A stretch of DNA of 64,000 nt from JAKPUX01 sp035353815 (GTDB taxonomy: Bacteria > Zhuqueibacterota > Zhuqueibacteria > Residuimicrobiales > Residuimicrobiaceae), in contig DAOQAG010000006.1 in assembly GCA_035353815.1 (NCBI GenBank), positions 58,634 to 122,633 of the forward strand, in the 5' to 3' direction. The notes beneath the pieces were generated by a model. The model had not been told where the DNA came from, made no database searches, and saw nothing but the letters and a program-made list of their open reading frames with translations. Each line of letters opens with the position of its first letter. Within the stretch, counting starts at the first letter, position 1. Both the position numbers and the translations under genes were made by a program. Of this stretch, positions 1-7,754 are shown piece after piece.

Positions 1-161
1 ACCGTGCCGACGATCATGACGTTGGCGCCGGGTATGGGCTCGGCGCTGCGGGCATCGGTCACTCGGCCGCTGATCCGGCCCGTAGCTTGCGCCCGGCCCG
101 GCTGCGGACAGAAGAGCAGCAGGAGCAGGGCGCCGGCAAGAAATAGAGTCGTTTTGCGCAT
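1..161 (-). CDS. TonB-dependent receptor-like protein, N-terminus only (partial)
   Basis: The gene runs off the left edge, so only about 53 residues are visible. They begin with a hydrophobic signal peptide (MRKTTLFLAG, then a leucine-rich core ending near GRAQA). A stretch reading GRISGRVTDARSAEPIPGAN follows, the hallmark start of a carboxypeptidase-like regulatory domain found ahead of SusC/TonB-dependent receptors and in some other secreted proteins. An upstream in-frame ATG at 173 is possible, but the signal peptide fits better from 161. It starts just after the stop of the lipoprotein gene (177), so the two are probably co-transcribed, as with outer-membrane receptor and surface-lipoprotein pairs. 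The receptor barrel itself is not visible, so the class is inferred from the N-terminal domain alone. Confidence 0.6.
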   Translation of the reverse strand, partial: MRKTTLFLAGALLLLLFCPQPGRAQATGRISGRVTDARSAEPIPGANVMIVGT

Positions 162-176
162 GTAGGATTCCATTCT

Positions 177-1016
177 CTAGTGGAGGGCGGCGGTGCGCTC
201 TGAAGCGCCGAGGGCGGTGCCGGCCCGCAGACGGCCCGGCGGAAAAATGAGGGTCAGATCAATACCCAGCTCCTGGGTCTCGGCGGTCTTGATCTTGATG
301 CCGCCAAAGCTGTAATAGGCCCCCTTGATGCTCTCCATGCCGATCGGCTTGCCCTCCTCGATGACCAGAGCGGCGACCAGCTTGTAGATGCCGGGCTGCA
401 CCGGGATGAAATAGCGGGTGGAATCGAAACCCGCATCGATCGGAAAGGAGAAGGTAAGATCGAGCAGACTCGAGGGCAGCACCGGGGCGGTGGAGGCGGC
501 CACGACGACTTTGGTCGCTCCCGCCGGCCACGAACCCTGCACGCGCAGCTTGCCGCCGATGGCGCTGTTGACCGCTCGCTTGACTTTGGTCAGATCGCAG
601 GCAATATCGATATCCGGGACGATCTCATCCTTGCGGCTCACGGTCACACCCCCCGGCGAGAGATGGTTTTCCGTCGGGAAGTAATAGCCGATGATGTTGG
701 TGGCATCCCAGGCTTGCTCCTTCTCTTTCCAGACCACCCCGACCGCTTGCAGAGTCACCGGTTGGGTATAAAAGGTATAGGTGATGGAATCGACACCGGT
801 GGGCAGGGCATCGCCCAGGAGAATATCGGCGATGGTGGAGGGAGGAAACTTGAGAGCGGCGGCGAGACGGATCTGGTCGGTATCCTGCGGCCAGGCGCCG
901 CTAAAGGTGATCGTCCCGGAAAAACCGCTGACCTGGGTGGGCGGCTTGATCCCGCTTTCATCATTGCAAGCCAGGAGCAGCAGCGCCAGCAGTGCCGAAG
1001 CTAAGAATGGTTTCAT
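177..1016 (-). CDS. Lipoprotein with two repeated beta-rich domains, unknown function
   Basis: This is a 279-residue protein with a type II signal peptide: a leucine-rich stretch ending in LLLLAC, with the lipobox cysteine at residue 17, so it is probably membrane-anchored. The mature part contains two homologous modules, roughly residues 30-140 and 150-255. Each starts with a G-x-L/I-x-x-x-G-S/A-W-P pattern (SGTITFSGAWP, then GGKLRVQGSWP) and ends with a conserved G-A/G-Y-Y-S/F element (IIGYYF, then KGAYYSFGG). I do not recognise a named family. Its position directly upstream of a TonB-receptor-like gene suggests a surface lipoprotein partner. A terminator separates it from the FadL gene, so it must have its own promoter between 1017 and 1090. 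Confidence 0.65.
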   Translation of the reverse strand: MKPFLASALLALLLLACNDESGIKPPTQVSGFSGTITFSGAWPQDTDQIRLAAALKFPPSTIADILLGDALPTGVDSITYTFYTQPVTLQAVGVVWKEKEQAWDATNIIGYYFPTENHLSPGGVTVSRKDEIVPDIDIACDLTKVKRAVNSAIGGKLRVQGSWPAGATKVVVAASTAPVLPSSLLDLTFSFPIDAGFDSTRYFIPVQPGIYKLVAALVIEEGKPIGMESIKGAYYSFGGIKIKTAETQELGIDLTLIFPPGRLRAGTALGASERTAALH

Positions 1017-1087
1017 GGCATATCCCGCGGTGAGGATGAGTGGAATGGTATTACAGATTTAACCGGAGGGATGCAGGGTTTTATTTC

Positions 1088-1120
1088 AAAAAAAAGGAGA
1101 CTCTCGCGCGGAGAGTCTCC
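1088..1120 (-). terminator. Intrinsic terminator after the FadL-like gene
   Basis: On the minus strand there is a 10-bp perfect stem (GGAGACTCTC pairing with GAGAGTCTCC, 1096-1120) around a five-base GC loop, followed by eight T (1088-1095). It lies 56 bp past the FadL stop codon and ends that transcript before the lipoprotein gene. Confidence 0.93.
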
Positions 1121-1175
1121 CATACACGGCGGAAAGTAATCCTCTCCGCTCAGACCATAGCGGAATCCGCCGGAC

Positions 1176-2621
1176 TTAAAAGTTGTAGTCCAGACCGACC
1201 ATCAGATTGTCGACCTTCATCGAATAGATGCCGCCGATATTCTCGTACTCGTAAGGCTTCCTCGCCGGGGACCACTTGACGGTTTCATCCTTGATAAACA
1301 TGTGCTCATACATCACTCCGGCTTCGAAAGGGCCGATCGGCAGACCGAAGCCCAGGACCATCACGTTGCGGCGGTTGATGTCGGGAATGGTCGGGTTCAT
1401 GGTTTCCGGCACGGCGGCGCGGGGTTCGCTGTAAAAGGCGGCGCGCACCTTGGCGTTGACCGGTGCCACGGTGTATTCGAGGGCCAGACCGGCGCGGACA
1501 CCGTCTTTCCAGTTCTCCGTCAGCGCATTCATTGAATCACCTTTGCTGTCCTGGATCTCGATGACATCCCAGGCAGACCACTGAGTCAGGGCGACGTCGC
1601 CGGAAACGAGCAGGTTCTTGATGCCGGTCCAGGCAAAGCCGATACCCGCATTCAACGGCAGCGGCAGATCGGCCTTGACATCGGTCTTGGCGATGGCCGT
1701 TGCCTTGACGCCGGAGTAGGCGCCGAGCAGCTGCTGATACTGGGCGGAGGTGATGGCCTTGACGCTGAGCAAATAATCGAGGGTGGGTTTGACATTGCCC
1801 GGATCCTTGGCAAAATAGGTATCGGCGCTGATGCTGCCATCGAGGCTGATGTCATTATACCATTTCATCGAGGCGCCCAGGGTCAGGGTCTCCACCGGCT
1901 TGTACTGCACGCCGAGAGCTGCGCCAACGCCCATGCCATTGCCTTCCAGCAGACCTTCGGAGAGGAACTGGTCGAAGGGGGAGGCGGCGGAAGCGCCGAG
2001 GGCAGCCTTGAGGGCGGCGTAGGCCGGGTTGTAGGTAACCGGATTCGGGGTGAAATTGGGCTTGCGGATGGTGATGTCGGCATAAAGCAGGGTCAGGCCG
2101 ACACCGGCGGAGAATTTGTCGCTCAGCTTGTAGGCGAAGGTCGGCTGCAGGGCGAGCACCTTGAGATCATCATCGAATTCGATGGCGGGATAGTTGGGAT
2201 TGTAGGCGCTGGTATTGATCAGGTCCCATTTGGCGCCAAGCCCAAAAGGAGCCCAGAAGCCGATCCCGTAGGCCATTTTTTCATTGCTGTTATAGATGCC
2301 GAAAGCGGGCATGACGAAGGTTTTATCCTCATTCTTCACCTCAGAAGTGGACATGCCGCTGAACATGGCCCCGTTGATGGCCGTGGACGCATAGCCAGAA
2401 ACCGGTTTGATGAACTCGAGGCTGGCGCCCACCTTGAGGCCCTTGCTCCAGACCAGTCCGGCCGGATTCCAGAACATGCCGCTCCAGTCGTTGCTGACCG
2501 CGCGGTAATTGCCGCCCATGCTGGTACTGCGCACACCTACACCGGTCAGGTCGACGCCGGCGGCGAAAAGGCTGGTGGCGATAAGCAGCAGAGCGAAGGC
2601 CACAGTAGATACTCGTTTCAT
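1176..2621 (-). CDS. fadL: Outer-membrane fatty-acid/hydrophobic transporter, OmpP1/FadL/TodX family
   Basis: A 481-residue outer-membrane beta-barrel. It has a signal peptide (MKRVSTVAFALLLIATSLFA), then the family's N-terminal hatch region with VGVRSTSMGGNYRAVSNDWS and MFWNPAGLV. The SMGGN-ND-S-FWNPAG pattern is typical of OmpP1/FadL proteins, and the protein ends in an aromatic residue (LDYNF), as barrels do. The role is passive uptake of long-chain fatty acids or other hydrophobic molecules through the outer membrane. It is divergent from a TetR regulator whose presumed operators cover its promoter. With the etfBA-EMO genes beyond, this supports a fatty-acid degradation regulon. The precise substrate is inferred. 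Confidence 0.88.
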   Translation of the reverse strand: MKRVSTVAFALLLIATSLFAAGVDLTGVGVRSTSMGGNYRAVSNDWSGMFWNPAGLVWSKGLKVGASLEFIKPVSGYASTAINGAMFSGMSTSEVKNEDKTFVMPAFGIYNSNEKMAYGIGFWAPFGLGAKWDLINTSAYNPNYPAIEFDDDLKVLALQPTFAYKLSDKFSAGVGLTLLYADITIRKPNFTPNPVTYNPAYAALKAALGASAASPFDQFLSEGLLEGNGMGVGAALGVQYKPVETLTLGASMKWYNDISLDGSISADTYFAKDPGNVKPTLDYLLSVKAITSAQYQQLLGAYSGVKATAIAKTDVKADLPLPLNAGIGFAWTGIKNLLVSGDVALTQWSAWDVIEIQDSKGDSMNALTENWKDGVRAGLALEYTVAPVNAKVRAAFYSEPRAAVPETMNPTIPDINRRNVMVLGFGLPIGPFEAGVMYEHMFIKDETVKWSPARKPYEYENIGGIYSMKVDNLMVGLDYNF

Positions 2622-2667
2622 TCTTCCCTCCTCAGGAAAGTTGAGTGTTCGGATCGAAGCCGTGCGA

Positions 2668-2682
2668 TTGAATTACATTCCG
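2668..2682. promoter_or_regulatory. Putative TetR operator, site 1
   Basis: TTGAAT-TAC-ATTCCG, an imperfect copy of the TGAAT-N3-ATTCA palindrome, lies downstream of the fadL start point on the minus strand. It is one of four copies between fadL and tetR. Confidence 0.5.
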
Positions 2683-2685
2683 AAA

Positions 2686-2700
2686 ATGAATTCGCTTCAT
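2686..2700. promoter_or_regulatory. Putative TetR operator, site 2 (fadL start point)
   Basis: ATGAAT-TCG-CTTCAT is a 15-bp inverted repeat overlapping the predicted transcription start of fadL (minus-strand -10 box at 2703-2708). Protein bound here would block fadL. Confidence 0.6.
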
Positions 2701-2702
2701 AT

Positions 2703-2731
2703 AGTTTACTCAAAAAAAGAAAGATTGTCAA
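2703..2731 (-). promoter_or_regulatory. sigma70-type promoter of fadL
   Basis: Minus strand TTGACA (2726-2731), 17-bp spacer, TAAACT (2703-2708). The -35 box is a perfect consensus. Operator copies flank it on both sides (2686-2700 and 2739-2753). Confidence 0.75.
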
Positions 2732-2738
2732 TAGAAAA

Positions 2739-2753
2739 GTGAATTTAATTCAC
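2739..2753. promoter_or_regulatory. Putative TetR operator, site 3
   Basis: GTGAAT-TTA-ATTCAC is a perfect 6+3+6 inverted repeat just upstream of the fadL -35 box. Confidence 0.65.
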
Positions 2754-2779
2754 TGTCGCAGCATCGTCCAATATTCTGT

Positions 2780-2808
2780 TTGATTTTGGGCAATTTTTTA
2801 TCTATATT
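2780..2808 (+). promoter_or_regulatory. sigma70-type promoter of the tetR regulator
   Basis: TTGATT (2780-2785), 17-bp spacer, TATATT (2803-2808). The operator at 2807-2821 overlaps the -10 box, which predicts autorepression. Confidence 0.6.
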
Positions 2809-2821
2809 GAATCTCATTCAA
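2807..2821. promoter_or_regulatory. Putative TetR operator, site 4 (autoregulation)
   Basis: TTGAAT-CTC-ATTCAA is a perfect 6+3+6 inverted repeat overlapping the -10 box and start point of the tetR promoter. Confidence 0.68.
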
Positions 2822-2868
2822 AACAGGATCCCGCTGCTGGCGGGATCGGGGCAGAAGTGAGGGAATCG

Positions 2869-3450
2869 ATGAATCCGGGAAAACGCGACAGAATTCTCAA
2901 AGCCGCCATCAGTGTCTTTGCCGAGCGTGGCTTTTATAATGCCAAGATGGAAGATATCGCCCGTGAGGCCGGCGTCGCCGTGGGGACGACCTATCTCTAT
3001 TTTGAGAACAAGGATGACCTGATGATCTCCATCTTTGAGGAGGAGATGGCCCCGATCATCACCCGCATGCGCGAACTCCTCGCCGCCAGCCAGAGCGCCG
3101 GCGAAAAGATTGCCACATTTATCCGTTCTCATTTGACCTTTGTCGAACAGAATCCCGACATGGCTCATCTCCTCGAAGTGGAGATGCGCTTCTGCAGCAA
3201 ATTCATCCTCGGCTATCAAGGCGGCAGTTTCAAGGAGTACCTCGATCTGATCGCCGCAATCCTGGTCGAGGGCCAGATCGCGGGCGAATTTGATTCGGAG
3301 ATCCACCCGACTATTTTCAAGCAGATCGTTTTCGGCGCGGTGGATCAGATCGCCACGACTTATACCGTCTCCCGGAGCAAGCGCATCAGCCTCGCCAGCT
3401 ATGCCGATGAAATTGCCAAGGTGATTCTCAACGGCATCCGCAAAAAATGA
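2869..3450 (+). CDS. TetR/AcrR-family transcriptional repressor, probable fatty-acid degradation regulator
   Basis: About 193 residues. The N-terminal helix-turn-helix reads KRDRILKAAISVFAERGFYN, then the recognition helix region MEDIAREAGVAVGTTYLYFE, a classic TetR_N signature. The C-terminal part (residues 75-193) is a helical ligand-binding domain resembling that of FadR-type TetR proteins. I chose ATG 2869 because GAGGGA lies four bases upstream; a GTG at 2857 is the alternative. The gene is divergent from fadL and upstream of etfBA and a quinone-linked ETF oxidoreductase. Palindromes of one consensus sit on its own promoter, on the fadL promoter and before etfB. It probably represses all three, with an acyl-CoA-like ligand as inducer (inferred from context). 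Confidence 0.88.
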   Translation: MNPGKRDRILKAAISVFAERGFYNAKMEDIAREAGVAVGTTYLYFENKDDLMISIFEEEMAPIITRMRELLAASQSAGEKIATFIRSHLTFVEQNPDMAHLLEVEMRFCSKFILGYQGGSFKEYLDLIAAILVEGQIAGEFDSEIHPTIFKQIVFGAVDQIATTYTVSRSKRISLASYADEIAKVILNGIRKK

Positions 3451-3461
3451 ATATGATTCAA
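3447..3461. promoter_or_regulatory. Putative TetR operator, site 5 (etfBA operon)
   Basis: ATGAAT-ATG-ATTCAA is a near-perfect copy of the same palindrome, overlapping the tetR stop codon, upstream of etfB. It lies just ahead of a possible promoter, TTGCAT (3469-3474), 16-bp spacer, TAAATT (3491-3496). Confidence 0.6.
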
Positions 3462-3516
3462 AAAACTGTTGCATTTGTCTGATGATTTACTAAATTAGAA
3501 GCGCGTTGATTCCACC

Positions 3517-3541
3517 GACCGGCCAGCGCCGGTCTTTTTTT
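3517..3541 (+). terminator. Intrinsic terminator between tetR and etfB
   Basis: GACCGGC (3517-3523), a four-base loop and GCCGGTC (3528-3534) form a perfect 7-bp stem, followed by seven T. It ends the tetR transcript. If the etfB promoter lies before it (near 3469-3496), it would act as a leader attenuator. Confidence 0.85.
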
Positions 3542-3623
3542 ATATCCACCCGGAAGAGCGGACCTCCCGCACGCGGGCAAACCGCGCGAAAGCCCGTCCT
3601 TCCCCGAAAGGAGTAGATGAACG

Positions 3624-4376
3624 GTGAAAATCCTGGTCCTCATCAAACAGGTCCCCGATACGGAAGCGGCCATCAAGCCGGCCGCCGATCAGATCAGTGT
3701 GGCCGAAGCCGGTGTGAAATTTATCATCAATCCCTACGATGAATATGCCCTCGAGGAGGCCTTGCGCATCAAAGAGGCCCGGCCGGGCACAACGGTGAAA
3801 GCCGTCACGCTCGGCCCCGCCCACAGCGCCGAAGCCCTGCGCAGCGCCACGGCTATGGGCGTCGACGAGGTGCTCCTCCTCAAAACAGAATCGCCTCTCG
3901 CTGACGGCCTGGCCACGGCCAGAGCCCTGGCCGCCGCTTTGGCCGGTGATTCCTTTGACCTGATCCTCACCGGCAAGGAGTCGATCGATGACGGCAACAT
4001 GCAGGTCGGTCCCATGGTAGCCGAACTCCTCGGTCTGGCCTGCCTCACCGTGGTCACCAGGCTGACTGTTGCGGAGGAGAATCTGACCGCCGAGTGCGAA
4101 ACCGATGCCGGACTCGCTCTCTTCACCGCGCCCTTGCCCGCTGTCGTCACCTGCCAAAAGGGACTGAACGAGCCGCGGTATCCCTCCATTCGCGGCAAGA
4201 TGGCGGCGATGAAAATGGTCATTCCGGAACAATCCGCCGCCGTTGACCCGGGCCTGCTGCGCATCACACGCCTGACCCCGCCTCCTGCACGCGCAGGCGG
4301 CAAGCTGGTTGGCGAAGGCAGCACCGCCGTGCCGGAACTCGTCAAGCTGCTCCATACCGAAGCCAAAGTACTTTAG
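3624..4376 (+). CDS. etfB: Electron transfer flavoprotein beta subunit
   Basis: 250 residues, the normal length for EtfB. It begins MKILVLIKQVPDTEA and contains INPYDEYALEEALRIKEA, both typical of the family, plus the AMP/FAD-contacting region DLILTGKESIDDGNMQVGP. Translation starts at GTG 3624 behind AAAGGAG; the nearby ATG at 3616 is out of frame. EtfB and EtfA form a soluble FAD heterodimer that takes electrons from acyl-CoA dehydrogenases. etfA follows 14 bp downstream, then a membrane FeS protein that would re-oxidise ETF. A putative operator of the upstream TetR protein lies 163 bp before the start. Confidence 0.95.
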   Translation: MKILVLIKQVPDTEAAIKPAADQISVAEAGVKFIINPYDEYALEEALRIKEARPGTTVKAVTLGPAHSAEALRSATAMGVDEVLLLKTESPLADGLATARALAAALAGDSFDLILTGKESIDDGNMQVGPMVAELLGLACLTVVTRLTVAEENLTAECETDAGLALFTAPLPAVVTCQKGLNEPRYPSIRGKMAAMKMVIPEQSAAVDPGLLRITRLTPPPARAGGKLVGEGSTAVPELVKLLHTEAKVL

Positions 4377-4390
4377 CCAGGAGATCCACC

Positions 4391-5368
4391 ATGCCGATGG
4401 TATTGGCTGTAACCGAGATGCAGGATGGACGCCTGCGCAAAACAAGCCGTGAAGTGGTCTCCCAGGCGCGACAGATCGCGGACGCCATGGGCGCAGAAGT
4501 GACCGCATTGATGATGACCGGGCCCGCAAACGCGGAGGAGGGAGCAAGCCTGGGGAGCTGCGGTGCCAGCCAGGTGCTGCTGGCGCGAGCGACGCTGCTG
4601 GAAAATTACCACGGGGAGCTCTACCGGCAAGCCGTACTGGCGGCGATCGCACAGACCGACGCAACCGTGGTCCTCTTTCCCGCCACCTCCATGGGCCGGG
4701 ATCTCGCCCCGCGCGTCGCTGCTGCACGCGGCGCAGCCCTGGCCAGTGACTGCACGGGACTGACCTGGCAGGAGGGGGGCTTGATCGCGCAAAAGCCGCT
4801 CTATGCCGGCAAGGTGATGGCCGAACTGACGCTCACAGGCCCGCTGCAAATGGCTTCCCTGCGCCCCAATCTCTTTCCCGTGCGCGATCTTTTTCCGGGG
4901 CAAAACGCGGCGATTGTGCCGCTCGAACTGCCGGCCTTGACGGCAAAGGCCGTGCTCCAGGAGGTGCGCCGCCGCGACGCAAGCCACCTGGATGTCAGCG
5001 ATGCCGAAATCATCCTCTGCGGCGGGCGCGGCATGCGCGGTCCCGATAACTTTGGCCTCCTTGAGGAGATCGCCGCTAAGCTCGGCGGAGCGGTGGCGGC
5101 GACGCGCGCTGTGGTCGATTCGGGCTGGAGACCGCACCGCGACCAGGTGGGGCAAACTGGAAAGGTGGTCTCGCCCAATCTCTACATTATGTGCGGCGCA
5201 TCCGGCTCGATCCAGCATTGGGCCGGAATGTCCGGCTCGCGCTGCATCGTCGCCATCAACAAGGATCCCAACGCGCCGATCATGCAGCGTGCCGATTACC
5301 GCCTCATCGGCGACCTCTTCGAGGTTCTCCCGGTGCTCAAGGAGGAGATCGCCCGGCTGCGCGGCTGA
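4391..5368 (+). CDS. etfA: Electron transfer flavoprotein alpha subunit
   Basis: 325 residues, the usual length. The C-terminal FAD-binding domain carries the EtfA signature: CGGRGMRGPDNFGLLEEIA (around residues 214-232), then VVDSGWRPHRDQVGQTGKVV and LYIMCGASGSIQHWAGM, ending with AINKDPNAPIMQRADY. It is paired with etfB and partners it in carrying electrons from acyl-CoA oxidation. The FeS oxidoreductase gene starts about 60 bp downstream, so ETF electrons most likely go to the quinone pool. There is no sign of the extra ferredoxin domains of bifurcating EtfA variants. Confidence 0.95.
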   Translation: MPMVLAVTEMQDGRLRKTSREVVSQARQIADAMGAEVTALMMTGPANAEEGASLGSCGASQVLLARATLLENYHGELYRQAVLAAIAQTDATVVLFPATSMGRDLAPRVAAARGAALASDCTGLTWQEGGLIAQKPLYAGKVMAELTLTGPLQMASLRPNLFPVRDLFPGQNAAIVPLELPALTAKAVLQEVRRRDASHLDVSDAEIILCGGRGMRGPDNFGLLEEIAAKLGGAVAATRAVVDSGWRPHRDQVGQTGKVVSPNLYIMCGASGSIQHWAGMSGSRCIVAINKDPNAPIMQRADYRLIGDLFEVLPVLKEEIARLRG

Positions 5369-5428
5369 TGCGGCATCCCGTCATTCACGGGGGCGCTAAA
5401 CCTGGCACTCTTGATTCTGGAGGTGATT

Positions 5429-7414
5429 GTGCTCAATTGGACCGGCAGAACGGTGCTCATCCTGCTCATCCTGGCCGCTGCGGCCTGGTTTGTCCGGCAG
5501 ATTCTGCTGCGCGTACGCCTGGTGCGCCTGGGGCGGCGCGATCCGGTGCGCTGGGACCGCCCCTTCGAGCGTTTGGCCTGGATGGCTGGACGAGTGGCAG
5601 CGCAGATCTGTGCGATCAAAGATCGCCCCTTCACCGGGGTCATGCACGCCCTGGTCTTCTGGGGATTCATTTTTTTCGCCGTGGCCACCATCAATCATGT
5701 CGGCAGCGCCTTTGCCCCCGGTTTTTCCCTTTTCGGGCATAACCGCTTCGCGGACCTCTGGTTTCTGGGCGTCGATCTGGTCGCCCTCCTCACCCTCATG
5801 GGCGTTCTCGCCCTCGCCATTCGCCGCTACGGGGTACGGCCTGCGGGCATCACCCAGCCGCAGCCGATCTCGCGTTCTCCGCACAGCGCTATTGTTTTGA
5901 GCCTCATCGCCGGGCTGATGATCACCTATCTGCTCAACCAGGGCGCGGAGATGATCCTCAGCGCCGGCCGGCCTTTCGCCTGGATGCCGGTCTCATCTGC
6001 CGTCGCTCCGCTCTTTGCGGGCGTGGCTCCGGATACCCTGGCTGCATGGAACAGCCTTTTCTGGTGGCTGCACCTGCTGATGGTGCTGGGTTTTCTCGTT
6101 TTCATCCCCGGTTCCAAGCATCTGCATCTGCTTTCCGGGCCAGTCAACCTCTTCTTCCGCAGCCGCGAGCCCATCGGCACCTTGCAGCCCATCGATTTTG
6201 AAGGGAGTGAGCAGTACGGTGCCGCCTCGATCACCGATTATTCCTGGAAGAACATCAGCGATCTCTTCGCCTGCATCGACTGCGGCCGCTGCCAGGATGT
6301 CTGCCCCGCCTTTGCCACCGGCAAGGCGCTTTCCCCCAAGGTCGTGATGATGAGCCAGCGCAAGTACACCCTGGCCCAGGCGCACCTGCTGCTCAAGGGG
6401 CAGCCCCCGACGGCCGCGATCATGGAGAGCGCCCTCAGCGATGACGAAATCTGGGCCTGCACCACCTGCGGGGCCTGCATGGAGGCCTGCCCGGTCCGCA
6501 ATGAACATATCCCTGCCATCGTCGACCTGCGCCGCAACCGCGTGATGATGGAGAGCCAGTTTCCCCAGGAACTGCAGACCGCCTTCCGCGGCCTGGAGAC
6601 GAACGGCAACCCCTGGAATGCCGGGAGCAGCAGCCGGATGGAGTGGGCGGAGGGACTCGACGTGCCGGTCATGGCATCGGCGGGAGAAGTGGAGTATCTC
6701 TGGTACGTCGGGTGTGCCGGCGCCTTTGATGAACGGGCGCGGGCGGTTTCACGCAGCCTGGCCGCCATCCTCAATCACGCCGGAGTCCGCTACGGCGTGC
6801 TCGGCCTCGAAGAAAAATGCTGCGGCGATCCCGCACGCCGCGCCGGCAATGAATATCTTTTTCAAACCATGGCCCTGGAAAATATCCAGGTGCTGCAGCA
6901 GTACAGGTTTACCTATCTGCTGACCTCCTGTCCGCATGGCCTGCACATCTTTGGCGAAGAATATGCCCGGCTGGGCACACGCTTCACGGTGGTGCACCAT
7001 ACCAGCCTTATCCGTCAACTGCTGGCGGAGGGCAGAATCCGGCTTGAGAGCGGAAACAGTCGGCCGATGACCTGGCACGACTCCTGCTACCTCGGCCGCT
7101 ATCATCGTCTCTATGAAGCGCCGCGCGCGGTGCTGCAGCAGCTCGGTGGGGCGGCGCCGCTGGAGATGACGCGGCACCACGACCGCAGCTTTTGCTGCGG
7201 CGGCGGCGGCGCGCGCATGTTCATGGAGGAGAGCGCCGGCACGCGCATCAACCACAGCCGTACCGCAGAGGCGGCGGCTTGCGGCGCGGAGATCGTCGCG
7301 AGCGGCTGTCCCTTCTGCCTGGCGATGCTGGATGACGGGATCAAGGAGAAGGGACTGGAGGGACAGCTGCAGGCGCAGGACCTGGCCCAGCTGGTCGCCG
7401 CGCGGCTCGCCTAG
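5429..7414 (+). CDS. Membrane-anchored FeS oxidoreductase, ETF:(methyl)menaquinone oxidoreductase (EMO) type
   Basis: About 661 residues from GTG 5429, chosen because GGAGGTG lies at 5419-5425. The N-terminal 220 residues hold several membrane helices of the NarI/heme-b cytochrome type. Then come two 4Fe-4S motifs (CIDCGRCQDVCP near 282, CTTCGACMEACP near 344) and two CCG domains with CCGD near 464 and CCGGGG near 589, as in heterodisulfide-reductase-like proteins. This architecture next to etfBA matches EMO, shown in syntrophic and other anaerobes to link acyl-CoA dehydrogenase-reduced ETF to menaquinone. The assignment rests on architecture and context. It closes the fatty-acid module. Confidence 0.85.
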   Translation: MLNWTGRTVLILLILAAAAWFVRQILLRVRLVRLGRRDPVRWDRPFERLAWMAGRVAAQICAIKDRPFTGVMHALVFWGFIFFAVATINHVGSAFAPGFSLFGHNRFADLWFLGVDLVALLTLMGVLALAIRRYGVRPAGITQPQPISRSPHSAIVLSLIAGLMITYLLNQGAEMILSAGRPFAWMPVSSAVAPLFAGVAPDTLAAWNSLFWWLHLLMVLGFLVFIPGSKHLHLLSGPVNLFFRSREPIGTLQPIDFEGSEQYGAASITDYSWKNISDLFACIDCGRCQDVCPAFATGKALSPKVVMMSQRKYTLAQAHLLLKGQPPTAAIMESALSDDEIWACTTCGACMEACPVRNEHIPAIVDLRRNRVMMESQFPQELQTAFRGLETNGNPWNAGSSSRMEWAEGLDVPVMASAGEVEYLWYVGCAGAFDERARAVSRSLAAILNHAGVRYGVLGLEEKCCGDPARRAGNEYLFQTMALENIQVLQQYRFTYLLTSCPHGLHIFGEEYARLGTRFTVVHHTSLIRQLLAEGRIRLESGNSRPMTWHDSCYLGRYHRLYEAPRAVLQQLGGAAPLEMTRHHDRSFCCGGGGARMFMEESAGTRINHSRTAEAAACGAEIVASGCPFCLAMLDDGIKEKGLEGQLQAQDLAQLVAARLA

Positions 7415-7423
7415 CCGGCCAAC

Positions 7424-7630
7424 TCGAAGAGCGCGATGCTGGCCCTGGCAGCCCGCTTCATGCCGGGCCGCCGGTACGGCTGCAACCGGCGGGACATGGC
7501 ATCCTATGCTCTACGAGATGCCTGCTTCACCCCGGGCCGCCGGCACAGTATTCACTGCCCGGACCTGGCCTCCGCTGCTCTGCCAGATGCCCGTTTCGCC
7601 CCGGGCTGCATGCACAGCTGGCCTGGAAAT
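7424..7630. repeat. Intergenic imperfect tandem repeat, about 69-bp unit, three copies
   Basis: The 340-bp space after the EMO gene is largely filled by three diverged copies of a 69-bp unit (approximate starts 7424, 7493 and 7562), each containing a core like GATGCCTGCTTCACCCCGGG. Read through in one frame the unit gives a 23-codon periodic peptide, but there is no start signal and I do not call it a gene. Confidence 0.65.
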
Positions 7631-7754
7631 TGCAGCAGAGCTGGCATATTCGCGCTGCCGGCCATGCCGCCGCAGCAAATCCCCTGATCCGGCGCAGGAA
7701 GAGGAGCCCTGTGCCCCATGCTGTGGCCCCAGCGCCACACCAGCCGAGGAATCC

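Noticed and set aside
3540..4727. A 395-codon minus-strand frame over etfB and etfA
   Set aside because: Low-complexity Arg/Gly/Pro composition and full overlap with well-conserved etfB/etfA mark it as a shadow.
7332..7754. An N-terminal extension of the secreted protein that starts at 7755
   Set aside because: It overlaps the end of the EMO gene and a tandem repeat. The signal peptide and ribosome site place the start at 7755.
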